Shown: one piece after another, positions 35,040-43,501 of the stretch
Position numbering within the stretch: position 1 is the first letter of the stretch
How the letters are laid out: each line of letters begins with the position of its first letter
The notes under the pieces: generated by a model
Database searches by the model: none
Told to the model about the DNA's origin: nothing
The model's input: the letters and a program-made list of their open reading frames with translations, nothing else
DNA from: Pleomorphomonas carboxyditropha
GTDB lineage: Bacteria > Pseudomonadota > Alphaproteobacteria > Rhizobiales > Pleomorphomonadaceae
Reading direction: 5' to 3'
Assembly (NCBI RefSeq): GCF_002770725.1
Contig: NZ_NQVN01000022.1
Span: 22,506 to 86,505 of the forward strand
DNA: 64,000 nucleotides
Translations under genes and position numbers: made by a program

Positions 35040-35975
35040 ATGGTTCGGCAGAAGAATGAGGCGGTTACAGCCACTTTTCACTATCTGGTTCGCTTCGTGA
35101 AGCAGGAGAATGGCCAAGAACGGCGTTTACCGCTTACCCAAGCGGACTTTGACACGCTCGTCACCAGACTTGAGCATCAACGGCCGGTCGACCTGACGGA
35201 CGAGGAACAAAAGGACATCCTCAGATATAGAAATTTTGTGCCCGTCGATAACATTACGAGGATCAATAACCGAACAATATTCGGGCGCTTTAGGGCGACA
35301 TATTGGGGTCACGCATTTGATAATACAGACCGCGGGAAGATACCGGCCACGAGCATAAATTTGCGACCGTTTTATTTTCTTCTCTATCTGTCCGAGACTG
35401 GCAAAATATACGTTGGATGTCAGTATTTGGGCCTCTATGGCGGGTACACGCCGCTATCAAAAACTCTAATATCGGCTATTCCAAACGGAGACACGGTTCG
35501 CGCTGTATCGTTTCGGTTGCCTGCCGCCTATTATCGTGACGCTCTCGCAAAAGAGGTGCGCATCTCGTTCTCCAAAAATAATCCCAACATCGCGCGTGGC
35601 AACGTCTTCCAAAGTGGGGCCACTATTGCTTTCAAGAAGCAAAGTAAGGACGATGGATTTGAAGGGGTAGTTGCCGAACGACTGCTGCCACATATCGGCC
35701 GTCCTATGCGAGAGGTTCGTGCAGCGGTGGCCGATTTATTGAGGGAAAACGAGCTTGTCGCCGTCGCGGACGACGAGATTATGGATTGCTCGGTGGTGGC
35801 CGTCGTCAATGGAAACCGCAAGGTTATACATATGATCGAGAGCGGGCAATTTGCCACAAAATTTGACCTGGATGTTCGTCTAAATGAGGACGGGCACCCA
35901 CTGCCGGTAGATGCCCAACGCGAGATGATGAAAGTCTTAACAGACGACATAATTGCCCGGAATGAAGATGTTTAG
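35040..35975 (+). CDS. Unknown 311-aa soluble protein
   Basis: ATG 35040 gives 311 aa with no signal peptide and no membrane segment. I recognise no family. Features are TFHYLVRFVKQENGQ, LRPFYFLLYLSETGKIYVGC and a strand-helix-rich middle. Two segments (VAERLLPHIGRPMREVRAAV and AQREMMKVLTDDIIA) are likely helices. The composition is less GC-rich than the core. It overlaps by 14 bases the gene for a four-TM protein, which suggests a sensor plus membrane-effector pair. Confidence 0.75.
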   Translation: MVRQKNEAVTATFHYLVRFVKQENGQERRLPLTQADFDTLVTRLEHQRPVDLTDEEQKDILRYRNFVPVDNITRINNRTIFGRFRATYWGHAFDNTDRGKIPATSINLRPFYFLLYLSETGKIYVGCQYLGLYGGYTPLSKTLISAIPNGDTVRAVSFRLPAAYYRDALAKEVRISFSKNNPNIARGNVFQSGATIAFKKQSKDDGFEGVVAERLLPHIGRPMREVRAAVADLLRENELVAVADDEIMDCSVVAVVNGNRKVIHMIESGQFATKFDLDVRLNEDGHPLPVDAQREMMKVLTDDIIARNEDV

Positions 35976-36582
35976 CGCTTCAGAGATCATACGAAACAAT
36001 AACAACACATTTTATAACTACGCTTCTAGTCAAAAGACTAGCCAGCGCAGACGAATAATCACGCTTCTTATAATCTCCTCGCTTCTGATTTGGGCCATAC
36101 CGGTCCAATCAAACGACTTCCTAAATGCGGTTATTACTGCCCAGGCGATTCTGGTTGGCTTCAGTTTTAGCGTTCTATTCTTCCTTCTGTCCAATTCTGA
36201 TATACAAGCACTTCCCGGAGAGAGCATTGAGCGCAGTCTGAGAAGAGCGAAGCTCAACAAACTATGCAGAGAGATATTTCATAACGTATCTTACTATAAT
36301 TTTGTCTCTATAATTTCTGTTGTACTATCTTTACTATTCATGTCTGAACATCCTAACAGAAAATTCATATGCGGAATACTATCATTTATTAATAAGTTTA
36401 TATCGCTAGATACCTCATATGCATTTGAATTAATCCGCTATTCGTGGTCTTTCTTGTATATAATAGTTGGCTTCTTCCTATACGCGTCTCTTGCGGAGAG
36501 CATCTATACGTTTTTCAGAACAACTCTGAGAGTTGGCTTTTATTTTCAGGAGAAACTCAAACTTACGGACGCCGCTCCCTAA
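35962..36582 (+). CDS. Unknown four-TM membrane protein
   Basis: ATG 35962 (MKMFSASEIIRNNNN) inside the end of the upstream gene gives 206 aa. Four membrane segments are evident: IITLLIISSLLIWAIPV, AVITAQAILVGFSFSVLFFL, FVSIISVVLSLLFM and WSFLYIIVGFFLYASL. Loops are short and basic. It is A/T-rich compared with the core. No family recognised. Coupled to the 311-aa protein, it could be a pore-forming or toxic partner, by analogy with other two-gene defence modules; this is inference. Confidence 0.75.
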   Translation: MKMFSASEIIRNNNNTFYNYASSQKTSQRRRIITLLIISSLLIWAIPVQSNDFLNAVITAQAILVGFSFSVLFFLLSNSDIQALPGESIERSLRRAKLNKLCREIFHNVSYYNFVSIISVVLSLLFMSEHPNRKFICGILSFINKFISLDTSYAFELIRYSWSFLYIIVGFFLYASLAESIYTFFRTTLRVGFYFQEKLKLTDAAP

Positions 36583-36802
36583 TCGTTAGACAAAAGCTCC
36601 TCAGTAGCAAGACAAGAGAAGGGGGGATGGGGGTCTTCGCCGAAGCAGCATAGTTATTGACCTGTGGCGACCATGGGCGACCAGCCAACTCCTCGGGGTT
36701 CGCTTGTCCGCACCGCTCCGCTACCCTGGACTGCATTGGGCATCCGGTTTGCTCCACATAGGAGCATCAGGTGTCAAAGTGTTTCAGAGAGGGGCATTTC
36801 CA

Positions 36803-37162
36803 ATGTTTGACCGGCGCAGGGAGCGTCGTGGCCGTACCTATTTGGGAGGTCAGATCGCTTTCAACAACCGTTGGTGTACGATCGATTGCCTGGTACGGAA
36901 CATATCCCAGAGCGGCGCGAGGATTGAGTTTCCCCAGCCGGTGCTTGTACCGAGCGAGCTGGATCTGATCATCCCTCTCAGGGGATACAGCCGCCGGGTG
37001 CACGTCGTCTGGAAACGAGCGAAGGCGCTGGGCGTCTCATTTGCAGATGCCAACGACGGTACCGTCGTTCCGATCGAACTGGCGCGCCAGATACGCAAGC
37101 TGAAGGAAGAGCGCGACATGCTGGCGCGGCGGGTCAGGGACCTGAGCGAGCCAGTGATATGA
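36803..37162 (+). CDS. PilZ-domain protein
   Basis: ATG 36803 with AGAGGGG upstream gives 119 aa. The PilZ signature is present: MFDRRRERRGRTYLGG carries the RxxxR c-di-GMP site, and NISQSGARIEF the N/DxSxxG motif. The C-terminal helix is charged (RKLKEERDMLARRVRDL). A c-di-GMP receptor, possibly linked to motility or envelope control. The 59-aa ORF that follows overlaps its stop. GC content marks return to core DNA. Confidence 0.92.
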   Translation: MFDRRRERRGRTYLGGQIAFNNRWCTIDCLVRNISQSGARIEFPQPVLVPSELDLIIPLRGYSRRVHVVWKRAKALGVSFADANDGTVVPIELARQIRKLKEERDMLARRVRDLSEPVI

Positions 37163-37338
37163 TCAGGCGGGCCCTGACGTTCATCGTGAATCGGCTCGTC
37201 TTCATGGCGGTTTTCCTGCTGGCCTTGAACGCCTTCACGCAAGGCTCCAGTTGCCAGTCCGGCAACGCGCACGGAATCGCGCAGACGCTGGGCGGCTTGC
37301 CGGAGGCGCTCAGGGTCCTGAGCAATTCATTCCGCTGA
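37159..37338 (+). CDS. Short membrane or secreted peptide coupled to the PilZ gene
   Basis: ATG at 37159 overlaps the PilZ stop as ATGA and the frame runs to TGA 37338: 59 aa, MIRRALTFIVNRLVFMAVFL followed by LALNAFTQG and a Ser/Gly-rich tail. One membrane or signal segment. It is supported by the overlap and hydrophobic pattern only. Confidence 0.5.
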   Translation: MIRRALTFIVNRLVFMAVFLLALNAFTQGSSCQSGNAHGIAQTLGGLPEALRVLSNSFR

Positions 37339-37398
37339 TGGGCCGCCCTCCCCCGGCGGTTGAAGTGGCCGCGTGGAGGCGGATGGCCGGCCGTCCCC

Positions 37399-37522
37399 GA
37401 AATCCGCCGCTTGCCGAGGTGGGCGGCGAGTTGCATCAACGGCGTTTCGACCGGCGGCGCCACCACGTCGAACACCGCGTCCGAGGCGATCGGTTTCTTC
37501 GGGGAAGGCCAGGACGTCGGCG
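37399..37522 (-). pseudogene. Fragment of an aroE-like gene
   Basis: This 124-bp stretch is nearly identical by eye to 40796-40921 inside the intact aroE-like gene. Read leftward it gives VLAFPEET, then with frame change FDVVAPPVETPLMQLAAHLG and KRRISG. Start and both ends are missing, so it is dead. It is joined to an NmrA-like fragment without spacing. Confidence 0.85.
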
Positions 37523-37738
37523 CCCCTCCATCGCGCGGGCAAGGCTGTCCTCGTCATCGAAATCGCCTTGCACAAGCCCGACACCGCGCCGCGCGCTTCC
37601 CTGACGCTTCGATTGCCGATCAAGTACAGGCGCGCGGACCAAGACATTCTTCATGAGAAGCGCGTCGATGGTGGTGGCGCCCTGAGCGCCAGTCGCACCG
37701 GTGACGAGGATGGGCCCTCGGCCGTCCTCGCCGATCAC
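37523..37738 (-). pseudogene. N-terminal fragment of an NmrA-like gene
   Basis: Leftward from a possible GTG at 37738: VIGEDGRGPILVTGATGAQG, then LVQGDFDDEDSLARAMEG. This is the NAD(P)-binding Rossmann start of an NmrA family protein, not the same as the intact gene beside it. After about 70 residues it runs into the aroE-like fragment. Confidence 0.75.
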
Positions 37739-37743
37739 CAAGG

Positions 37744-38679
37744 TCAGCGCGGTCCGACCACCGCCTTGAGCACGTCCACATGGCGCTCTGCCCATGAGCG
37801 CACGCTTTCCAGCGGGATACCCCACGCAGCGGCCTTCTCCAGGTCGACCTTGTAGCCCTCGACATTGTCCCATGCCTGCGACTCGGCGACGGGCCGGGTC
37901 ATGCCGCGCGCGACCATCTCATCGACCGTGACGTGCTCGACCGGGATGGGTTTGCCGGTGACCTCGGAGAAGATGCCGGCCAGTTCCTCCATGGTCAGCG
38001 CATCCGTGGCCAGCGAGATCTCCTGCCGGTCGAAGCGCGACGGGTCGGAGAACATGGCGGCGGCGAACGCGGCGACGTCGTCCATCGCGACCAGATGCTG
38101 CCTCACGCCCGGCTCGATGGCGGTCTCCCAGCGGCCCCGCGCCAGCGACGGGCAGACATAATCGACCTTCGGAGGCAGCCAGGTTTCGAGGATCGACGCG
38201 GGTTTGAGGACCAGCCAATGCGCGAAACCGGCGACCTTCACCGCCTCGTTGACGCAGCTTTTGCTGACCCAATAGTCGGGATGCCAGCGGCCCTCATCCC
38301 AGCCGACGAATTCCTTATACTCGCCGGTGCGGGCGACCGAGGAATGGACGAAGGTGGAGACGCCGGCAGCGTATGCGGCCTGAACGAGATTGAGGCCCTG
38401 GCGCAACTCGCCCAGCGGATCGTCGGGCAGTTTCGACGGCACCTGCACGGAGAACACTCCGGAAGCGCCCGTCGCCGCGCGCTTCAGGCTGTCGCGATCC
38501 CCCAGGTCGCCCTGAAAAAGGTCCGCGCCGGCATCCGCCAGGCGCCGCGCGGCAGGCGAGTCCATATCGCTCCACACCAGGGCGCGTATCTTGATGCCGC
38601 GCCGAAGGAGGGCATGGGCGACGAAGCCGCCCTGCATGCCGGTCGCACCGGTGACGAGAATGAAGTCCTGCTCGGTCAT
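37744..38679 (-). CDS. NmrA-family NAD(P)-binding protein
   Basis: ATG 38679 gives 311 aa. The N-terminus FILVTGATGMQGGFVAHALL is the GxxGxxG Rossmann motif; further blocks are LFQGDLGDRDSLKRA, FVHSSVARTGEY and DYWVSKSCVNEAVK. The SDR catalytic Tyr-x-x-x-Lys is only partly kept, as is usual in NmrA proteins, which bind NAD(P) and often sense redox state. It is downstream of the MDR gene on the same strand, and both are divergent from a TetR gene that could regulate them. Confidence 0.88.
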   Translation of the reverse strand: MTEQDFILVTGATGMQGGFVAHALLRRGIKIRALVWSDMDSPAARRLADAGADLFQGDLGDRDSLKRAATGASGVFSVQVPSKLPDDPLGELRQGLNLVQAAYAAGVSTFVHSSVARTGEYKEFVGWDEGRWHPDYWVSKSCVNEAVKVAGFAHWLVLKPASILETWLPPKVDYVCPSLARGRWETAIEPGVRQHLVAMDDVAAFAAAMFSDPSRFDRQEISLATDALTMEELAGIFSEVTGKPIPVEHVTVDEMVARGMTRPVAESQAWDNVEGYKVDLEKAAAWGIPLESVRSWAERHVDVLKAVVGPR

Positions 38680-38805
38680 GCTGTCATAGTCCTTTTCTGA
38701 TTGCGGAAACCTGTCCGAAAACCTCGGATGAGGAAGGAGCACAGGCCAGCAAGCGCACCTCAGCAAGGCGAGCGGAACTGCGCAGGGCCATCGGCGGTCG
38801 CAGCT

Positions 38806-39837
38806 TCATCCGTGCCGGATCACGACCTTGCCGGCCTGCTTGCCGTGCTCGAAATATTCGAACGCGGCAGGCACTTCGTCGAAATCAAAGATGCGATCGA
38901 TCACCGGGCGCATGCCGTGATATTCCATCGCGCGATTCATCTGCTCAAAATGGAGCCGACTCCCAACCCGCGTTGGATGCAGATGCAGTCCTCGTATCAT
39001 GAACTCAAAGCTCATGGCCTTATCCCGGCCGCCCAGGGCACCGACCATGCTGATGCGACCGTTTTCACGGGTTGCCGCGACTGCGTCATCCCAGTTTGCC
39101 GGTCCACCGACTTCGACCGTCACGTCCACGCCGCGGCCATGGGTGGCGGCGAGTACCTCCTTGTACCAGCCAGGGCCCCGTGAAGCGTCAATCACGACAT
39201 CCGCGCCCAGGGCACGTAAGGTCTCCATCTTGGCGGGAGAGGTCGTCGTTGCAATAACGCGCGCGCCGGAGATCTTGGCAAACTGAAGGGCGAAGACCGA
39301 TACACCACCGGTCCCTTCCACCAGCACATCTTCGCCGGGCACAAGGGGCGTATCTCCATGAAGGGCGTACCAGGCGGTCACCCCCGCGCACGGCAGCGTC
39401 GCGCCTTCCTCGAAAGACAAGTGCTCGGGCAAGAGCACAAGTTCGCTCTCGTCCACGAGCGCCAGTTCCGCCAACATGCCGTCATTGCCCTTGGTCCCAC
39501 GGCCATAGGTATTGAGGGAGTAGGGAATCGGGCCTGCGATCCAGTCCCAATGGAAGATCGCGGCCACATGCTCGCCGGGTTTGACGCGGGTTACACCGCG
39601 TCCGACGGCCACAACTTCACCAGCGCCGTCGCACAGCGGAAACCGGCCGGCATTCACGATATATTGGGCCGGAATACCGTTTTTCAGCGATAACAGGTCA
39701 CGGAAATTCAAAGAGGAAGCACGAACGCGCATCAAAACCTGCCGCCCAGCGGGCGATGGCGGATTCGGCTCGTCGAATTGCTGGAGGCCCTCCAGGCCAA
39801 GAGAGGTCTGCCGATAGACTTTCATTGCCGTTGTCAT
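38806..39837 (-). CDS. Zinc-independent MDR-type NAD(P)-dependent dehydrogenase
   Basis: 343 aa. N-terminal GroES-like domain (MKVYRQTSLGLEGLQ, LMRVRASSLNFRDLLSLKNG) and a Rossmann domain with VLVEGTGGVSVFALQFAKISG and VIATTTSPAKMETLRALGAD. The Cys/His ligands of the classical alcohol dehydrogenase zinc sites are absent, so it is of the quinone oxidoreductase-like branch. Substrate unknown. Together with NmrA and a divergent TetR it may be a detoxification cluster. Confidence 0.9.
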   Translation of the reverse strand: MTTAMKVYRQTSLGLEGLQQFDEPNPPSPAGRQVLMRVRASSLNFRDLLSLKNGIPAQYIVNAGRFPLCDGAGEVVAVGRGVTRVKPGEHVAAIFHWDWIAGPIPYSLNTYGRGTKGNDGMLAELALVDESELVLLPEHLSFEEGATLPCAGVTAWYALHGDTPLVPGEDVLVEGTGGVSVFALQFAKISGARVIATTTSPAKMETLRALGADVVIDASRGPGWYKEVLAATHGRGVDVTVEVGGPANWDDAVAATRENGRISMVGALGGRDKAMSFEFMIRGLHLHPTRVGSRLHFEQMNRAMEYHGMRPVIDRIFDFDEVPAAFEYFEHGKQAGKVVIRHG

Positions 39838-39940
39838 TGCCTCCTATGACGCTTCCGACCCGTCTCGCCGGGCGAGCGCATGCCGTTCGTCGTTCATGAT
39901 GACATTCGCAGCCCGTTCTGATATCGACGCCGGAGTAGGC

Positions 39941-39974
39941 GGAGCGATGTTCCGTTTATGTGGAGCACTGCTCC
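39941..39974. promoter_or_regulatory. Two TetR operators between divergent genes
   Basis: GGAGCGATGTTCC (39941-39953) and GGAGCACTGCTCC (39962-39974; perfect dyad). The centres are 21 bp apart, on the same face of the helix, and lie 19-52 bp before the TetR start. Confidence 0.7.
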
Positions 39975-39992
39975 GATTGTCAAGAGGATGAA

Positions 39993-40607
39993 ATGATCGC
40001 TTCGCCAAAGGAAGCAGCCCCGGCCATGCGGGCCGATGCGCGCAAGAACTACGAGCAGTTGCTTGCGGTCGCCCGCCTGGCCGTGACGAAGGATGGCGCG
40101 GACGCCTCGCTGCGCGACATCGCGCGCAAGGCGGGCGTCGGGCTTGGCACGCTCTACCGCCACTTCCCGACGCGCGAGGCACTGCTGGAAACGCTGCTGC
40201 GCACCGCTTGGGATGAACTGGCCGCCAAGGCGCATGAACTGGAAACCGCGAGCGCGCCCGATGAAGCGCTCGTGTCCTGGCTGCGCGACTTTATCGCAAG
40301 CGTTCGAACCTATCGTGGCGTCGTCGCGGTGATGATGTCTGCGCTTAACGACAAAGAGTCGGCGCTTTACGCCTCATGCGCCGAAATGCGCGCCTCAGGC
40401 ACCAGGCTTCTTGCTCGGGCGCAGGCCGAAGGAACGGCACGGACCGACATCGACGGAACGGACTTGATAGCGCTGGCCGGTGCCTTGGCATGGATCGGTG
40501 ACCAACCGGCAATCGAGTCACGGGCAGAACGTCTTTTCGACGTCGTCATGAGCGCCGTGCGCGAGTGCCCCGCCACCGATGAACATTGCAAGCAGCGAGG
40601 AAAATGA
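39993..40607 (+). CDS. TetR-family repressor
   Basis: ATG 39993 with AAGAGGA upstream gives 204 aa. HTH: ASLRDIARKAGVGLGTLYRHFPTREALLETLL. The ligand-binding part is helical with RTYRGVVAVMMSALND, similar to repressors of oxidoreductase genes. It is divergent from the MDR and NmrA genes and two matched operators lie between, so it likely represses both directions. Confidence 0.93.
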   Translation: MIASPKEAAPAMRADARKNYEQLLAVARLAVTKDGADASLRDIARKAGVGLGTLYRHFPTREALLETLLRTAWDELAAKAHELETASAPDEALVSWLRDFIASVRTYRGVVAVMMSALNDKESALYASCAEMRASGTRLLARAQAEGTARTDIDGTDLIALAGALAWIGDQPAIESRAERLFDVVMSAVRECPATDEHCKQRGK

Positions 40608-40683
40608 AATGAGCCAAACCCCGTTCTGCCTGAGCTGTTCGAGGAGCATGGCCGGATCGGGAGGTTGAACCGGATCGCCCGGG

Positions 40684-41517
40684 TCAGGCGGAGCGGGCGA
40701 AGGCGGCGGCCTGTTCCACCTCGGCGATATCCGGCCGCACGCCGGTATAGAGCACGAACTGCTCCAGGGCCTGGATGATCGCCACGTCCCCGCCGGAAAT
40801 CCGCCGCTTGCCGAGGCGGGCGGCGAGTTGCATCAGCGGCGTTTCCACCGGCAGCGCCACCACGTCGAACACCACGTCCGAGGCGGCGACGGTTTCTTCG
40901 GGGAAGGCCAGGGCTTCGGCGTCCGGTCCCTTCATGCCGAGCGGCGTGACGTTGATGATCAGCGAGCCGGCCAGCCCGGCGGCATCGGCGCGCCAGTCGA
41001 AGCCGTAGAGGTCGGCGAGCGGCCGTCCCGTCGCCTCGTTACGGGCGACGATGGTGCCGTTGCGGTGGCCGCGATCGCGCAGCGCCGCCGCCACCGCCTT
41101 GGCCATGCCGCCCGAGCCGCGCAGGACGAACGGCGCCTCGCGCGATAGCTCGGCCTTGTCCAAGAGTTCGGCGATGGCGATGTAGTCGGTGTTGTAGCCG
41201 GTCAGGCGGCCGGCGTCGTTGACAATGGTGTTGACGCTGTCGATGGCGGCGGCCGATCCTTCCAAACCGTCGAGCAGCGGGATGACGTCCTCCTTGAACG
41301 GCATCGAAATGGCGCAGCCGCGGATGCCGAGGGCACGGACACCGCCGATGGCGGCGGCAAGATCGGTGGTGGTGAACGCCTTGTAGACGAAGTCGAGCCC
41401 GAGCCGATCGTAGAGACGGTTATGGAAGCGGGAGCCGAATTTTCCCGGCCGCGCCGCCAGCGACATGCACAACCTGGTATCGGGACCGATCGGAGGCTTC
41501 GGCGGGAACGGCTTCAT
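40684..41517 (-). CDS. Shikimate dehydrogenase-like protein
   Basis: 277 aa. The N-terminal domain has YKAFTTTDLAAAIGGVRALG, the catalytic-Lys block SMPFKEDVIPLLD and VNTIVNDAGRLTGYNTDY; the NAD(P) domain has FVLRGSGGMAKAVAAALRDRG. SMPFKE in place of the NVTxPxK motif of AroE points to the shikimate dehydrogenase-like (SdhL/HI0607) branch, so the role in aromatic synthesis is uncertain. An internal part is duplicated at 37399-37522. Confidence 0.87.
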   Translation of the reverse strand: MKPFPPKPPIGPDTRLCMSLAARPGKFGSRFHNRLYDRLGLDFVYKAFTTTDLAAAIGGVRALGIRGCAISMPFKEDVIPLLDGLEGSAAAIDSVNTIVNDAGRLTGYNTDYIAIAELLDKAELSREAPFVLRGSGGMAKAVAAALRDRGHRNGTIVARNEATGRPLADLYGFDWRADAAGLAGSLIINVTPLGMKGPDAEALAFPEETVAASDVVFDVVALPVETPLMQLAARLGKRRISGGDVAIIQALEQFVLYTGVRPDIAEVEQAAAFARSA

Positions 41518-41627
41518 GATGCGTCTGCCCTTGGCTGAAACGCGAAAGAGTGGCGTCGGGGTCCTATCGCCTTTCGGGGAAAGGGCGGGCGCGCCGGGCG
41601 TCCGCCCCCTTGTTCAGTCCCGGCCGG

Positions 41628-43325
41628 TCAGACGGCGATCGGCTTCTTGAGGATCCTGAGCAGCGCCGCCGTGACGATCGTGCCGGCGATCAGCGCCACG
41701 ATGTAGCCGGCGAGGTGGCTGACCGCGTTGGGGATCGGCAGCACGAACACGCCGCCGTGCGGCACGCGCAGCTCGGCGCCGACCGCCATCGAGATCATGC
41801 CGGCCACGGCCGAACCGGCCATCAGCGCCGGGATGACGCGGAACGGATCCTTGGCGGCGAAGGGGATGGCGCCTTCGGTGATGAAGGCGATGCCCAGCAC
41901 GGCGGCGGCGTTGCCCGCCTCGTGCTCGTCCGACGAGAAGCGGTTGGCGAACAGCTTGGTGGCGAGCGCCAGGCCGAGCGGCGGCGTCATGCCGGCGACC
42001 ATGGCGGCGGCCATCGGCTCGTAGAGCTGGCTGGCGATCAGGCCGGTGGCGAAGGTATAGGCCGCCTTGTTCACCGGGCCGCCCATGTCGAAGGCCATCA
42101 TCAGGCCGATGATCGCGCCGAGGGCGATGGCATTGGCGCCCTGCATGCCCTTGAGGAAGTCGGTCAGCCAGGTGAGCGCCGCCGCGACCGGTTCGCCGAT
42201 GACGTAGACCATCAGGAGGCCGACGATGGTGGTGCCCAGGAGCGGCAGGATCAGCACCGGCTTCAGGCCGTCGAGGTTGCGGCCGAGCCTGATGTAGCGG
42301 TTGAGGTAGAGCACCACGTAGCCGGCCAGGAAGCCGGCGACGATGCCGCCGAGGAAGCCGGCTCCGATGGCGCCGGCGATGACGCCGCCGACGGCGCCCG
42401 GGGCGATGCCCGGCCGGTCGGCGATCGAATAGGCGATGAAGCCGGCAAGGAACGGCACCATCAGCGAGAAGGCCTGCTTGCCGATGTTGAACAGCGCCTG
42501 GCCGAGCGTGCCGGCATGGGCGTCGTCGAACACGTAGATGCCGCCCATGGCGAAGGCGAGCGCGATCAGCAGGCCGCCGGCCACCACGAACGGCAGCATG
42601 TAGGAGACGCCGGTCATCAGATGCTTGTAGGGGCCGGAGCGCTGGGCGGCGCGGGCGGCCTTTTCGGCGGCCACTTCGGCGGCGAGGTCGCGCTTGCCGC
42701 CGGCGGCCGAGCCGCCCTGAACGGTCGCCTCGGCGATGGCCTTCTCGACCAGCGCCTTGCCGTTGGCGATGGCGCCCTTGGTGCCGGTGGAATAGACGCG
42801 CTTGCCGGCAAAGCGCGACAGGTCGACGTTGGTGTCGGCGGCGATGATCACCAGCTCGGCGGCGGCGATCTCCTCGGCCGTCAGCGTGTTCTGCGCGCCG
42901 ACCGAGCCTTGCGTCTCGATCTTGGCGGCGTAGCCGAGCGCCTTGGCGCCCTGCTCGACGCCCTCGGCGGCCATGAAGGTATGGGCGATGCCGGTCGGGC
43001 AGGAGGTGATGCCGACGATCAACCTCGCCGCCGACGGCGCGGCGGCGACGGCGCCGGCCGGGTCGGCCAGAGCCGCGTCGAGCGTGACCTTGCGGATGGT
43101 CTTGCCGGCAAAGCGGGCGTCGTCGGCGACGTCGCCGACCAGCAGCACCGCGTCGGCGGCGGCGATCGTCGCATCGTCGAGCGGCGTGGTGACGCCGTTC
43201 GGGGTGCGCGTCTCGATGCTGAGCGACGCGCCGGCGGCCTCGGCCGCCTTCTTCAGAGCCTCGGCGGCGATCAGGGGCTTGCTCCCCGTCTCCTTGGCGC
43301 CGATCACAACTGCTAACTTTGCCAT
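41628..43325 (-). CDS. fruA: PTS fructose transporter subunit EIIBC
   Basis: ATG 43325 with GGAGG 6 bases upstream gives 565 aa. Two EIIB-like domains in tandem are followed by an EIIC domain; the phosphorylated Cys is in [19 protein letters not shown] (second EIIB). EIIC has about ten membrane segments, with [19 protein letters not shown] as substrate-site signature. It imports fructose as fructose 1-phosphate. It is the last gene of the fruB-fruK-fruA operon, separated from fruK by 176 bp of hairpins. Confidence 0.95.
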   Translation of the reverse strand: MAKLAVVIGAKETGSKPLIAAEALKKAAEAAGASLSIETRTPNGVTTPLDDATIAAADAVLLVGDVADDARFAGKTIRKVTLDAALADPAGAVAAAPSAARLIVGITSCPTGIAHTFMAAEGVEQGAKALGYAAKIETQGSVGAQNTLTAEEIAAAELVIIAADTNVDLSRFAGKRVYSTGTKGAIANGKALVEKAIAEATVQGGSAAGGKRDLAAEVAAEKAARAAQRSGPYKHLMTGVSYMLPFVVAGGLLIALAFAMGGIYVFDDAHAGTLGQALFNIGKQAFSLMVPFLAGFIAYSIADRPGIAPGAVGGVIAGAIGAGFLGGIVAGFLAGYVVLYLNRYIRLGRNLDGLKPVLILPLLGTTIVGLLMVYVIGEPVAAALTWLTDFLKGMQGANAIALGAIIGLMMAFDMGGPVNKAAYTFATGLIASQLYEPMAAAMVAGMTPPLGLALATKLFANRFSSDEHEAGNAAAVLGIAFITEGAIPFAAKDPFRVIPALMAGSAVAGMISMAVGAELRVPHGGVFVLPIPNAVSHLAGYIVALIAGTIVTAALLRILKKPIAV

Positions 43326-43402
43326 TCTCATCCTCCAATGAAGAGATTTCCCGCTGCCATCCCCCGGCGGAAATTCAGGGATATCCTCGAACACGATCCG
43401 CT

Positions 43403-43500
43403 GGATCGTCGTGCGTCCTGGCGGACGCGAGATGACGATCCAGCTCTTTGTCGTCGCATCGGATTTTCCGAAAACCGGTTTCCACTTTTCGGTCCGATGC
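43403..43500. repeat. Two hairpins between fruK and fruA
   Basis: GGATCGTC/GACGATCC (43403-43441, with an inner CGTCC/GGACG stem) and GCATCGGA/TCCGATGC (43456-43500, with inner CCGAAAA/TTTTCGG). The second has the look of a palindromic repeat family of Hyphomicrobiales intergenic regions. Confidence 0.7.
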
Positions 43501-43501
43501 T

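Noticed and set aside
36583..36802. Third copy of the tRNA-Thr 3' end
   Set aside because: Looked for GTTCAATCC or GCAGCACCA as the outer att of the older element; not found here.
41550..43316. 588-aa open frame antisense to fruA
   Set aside because: Same reason: antisense of a clear PTS gene with biased codon positions.
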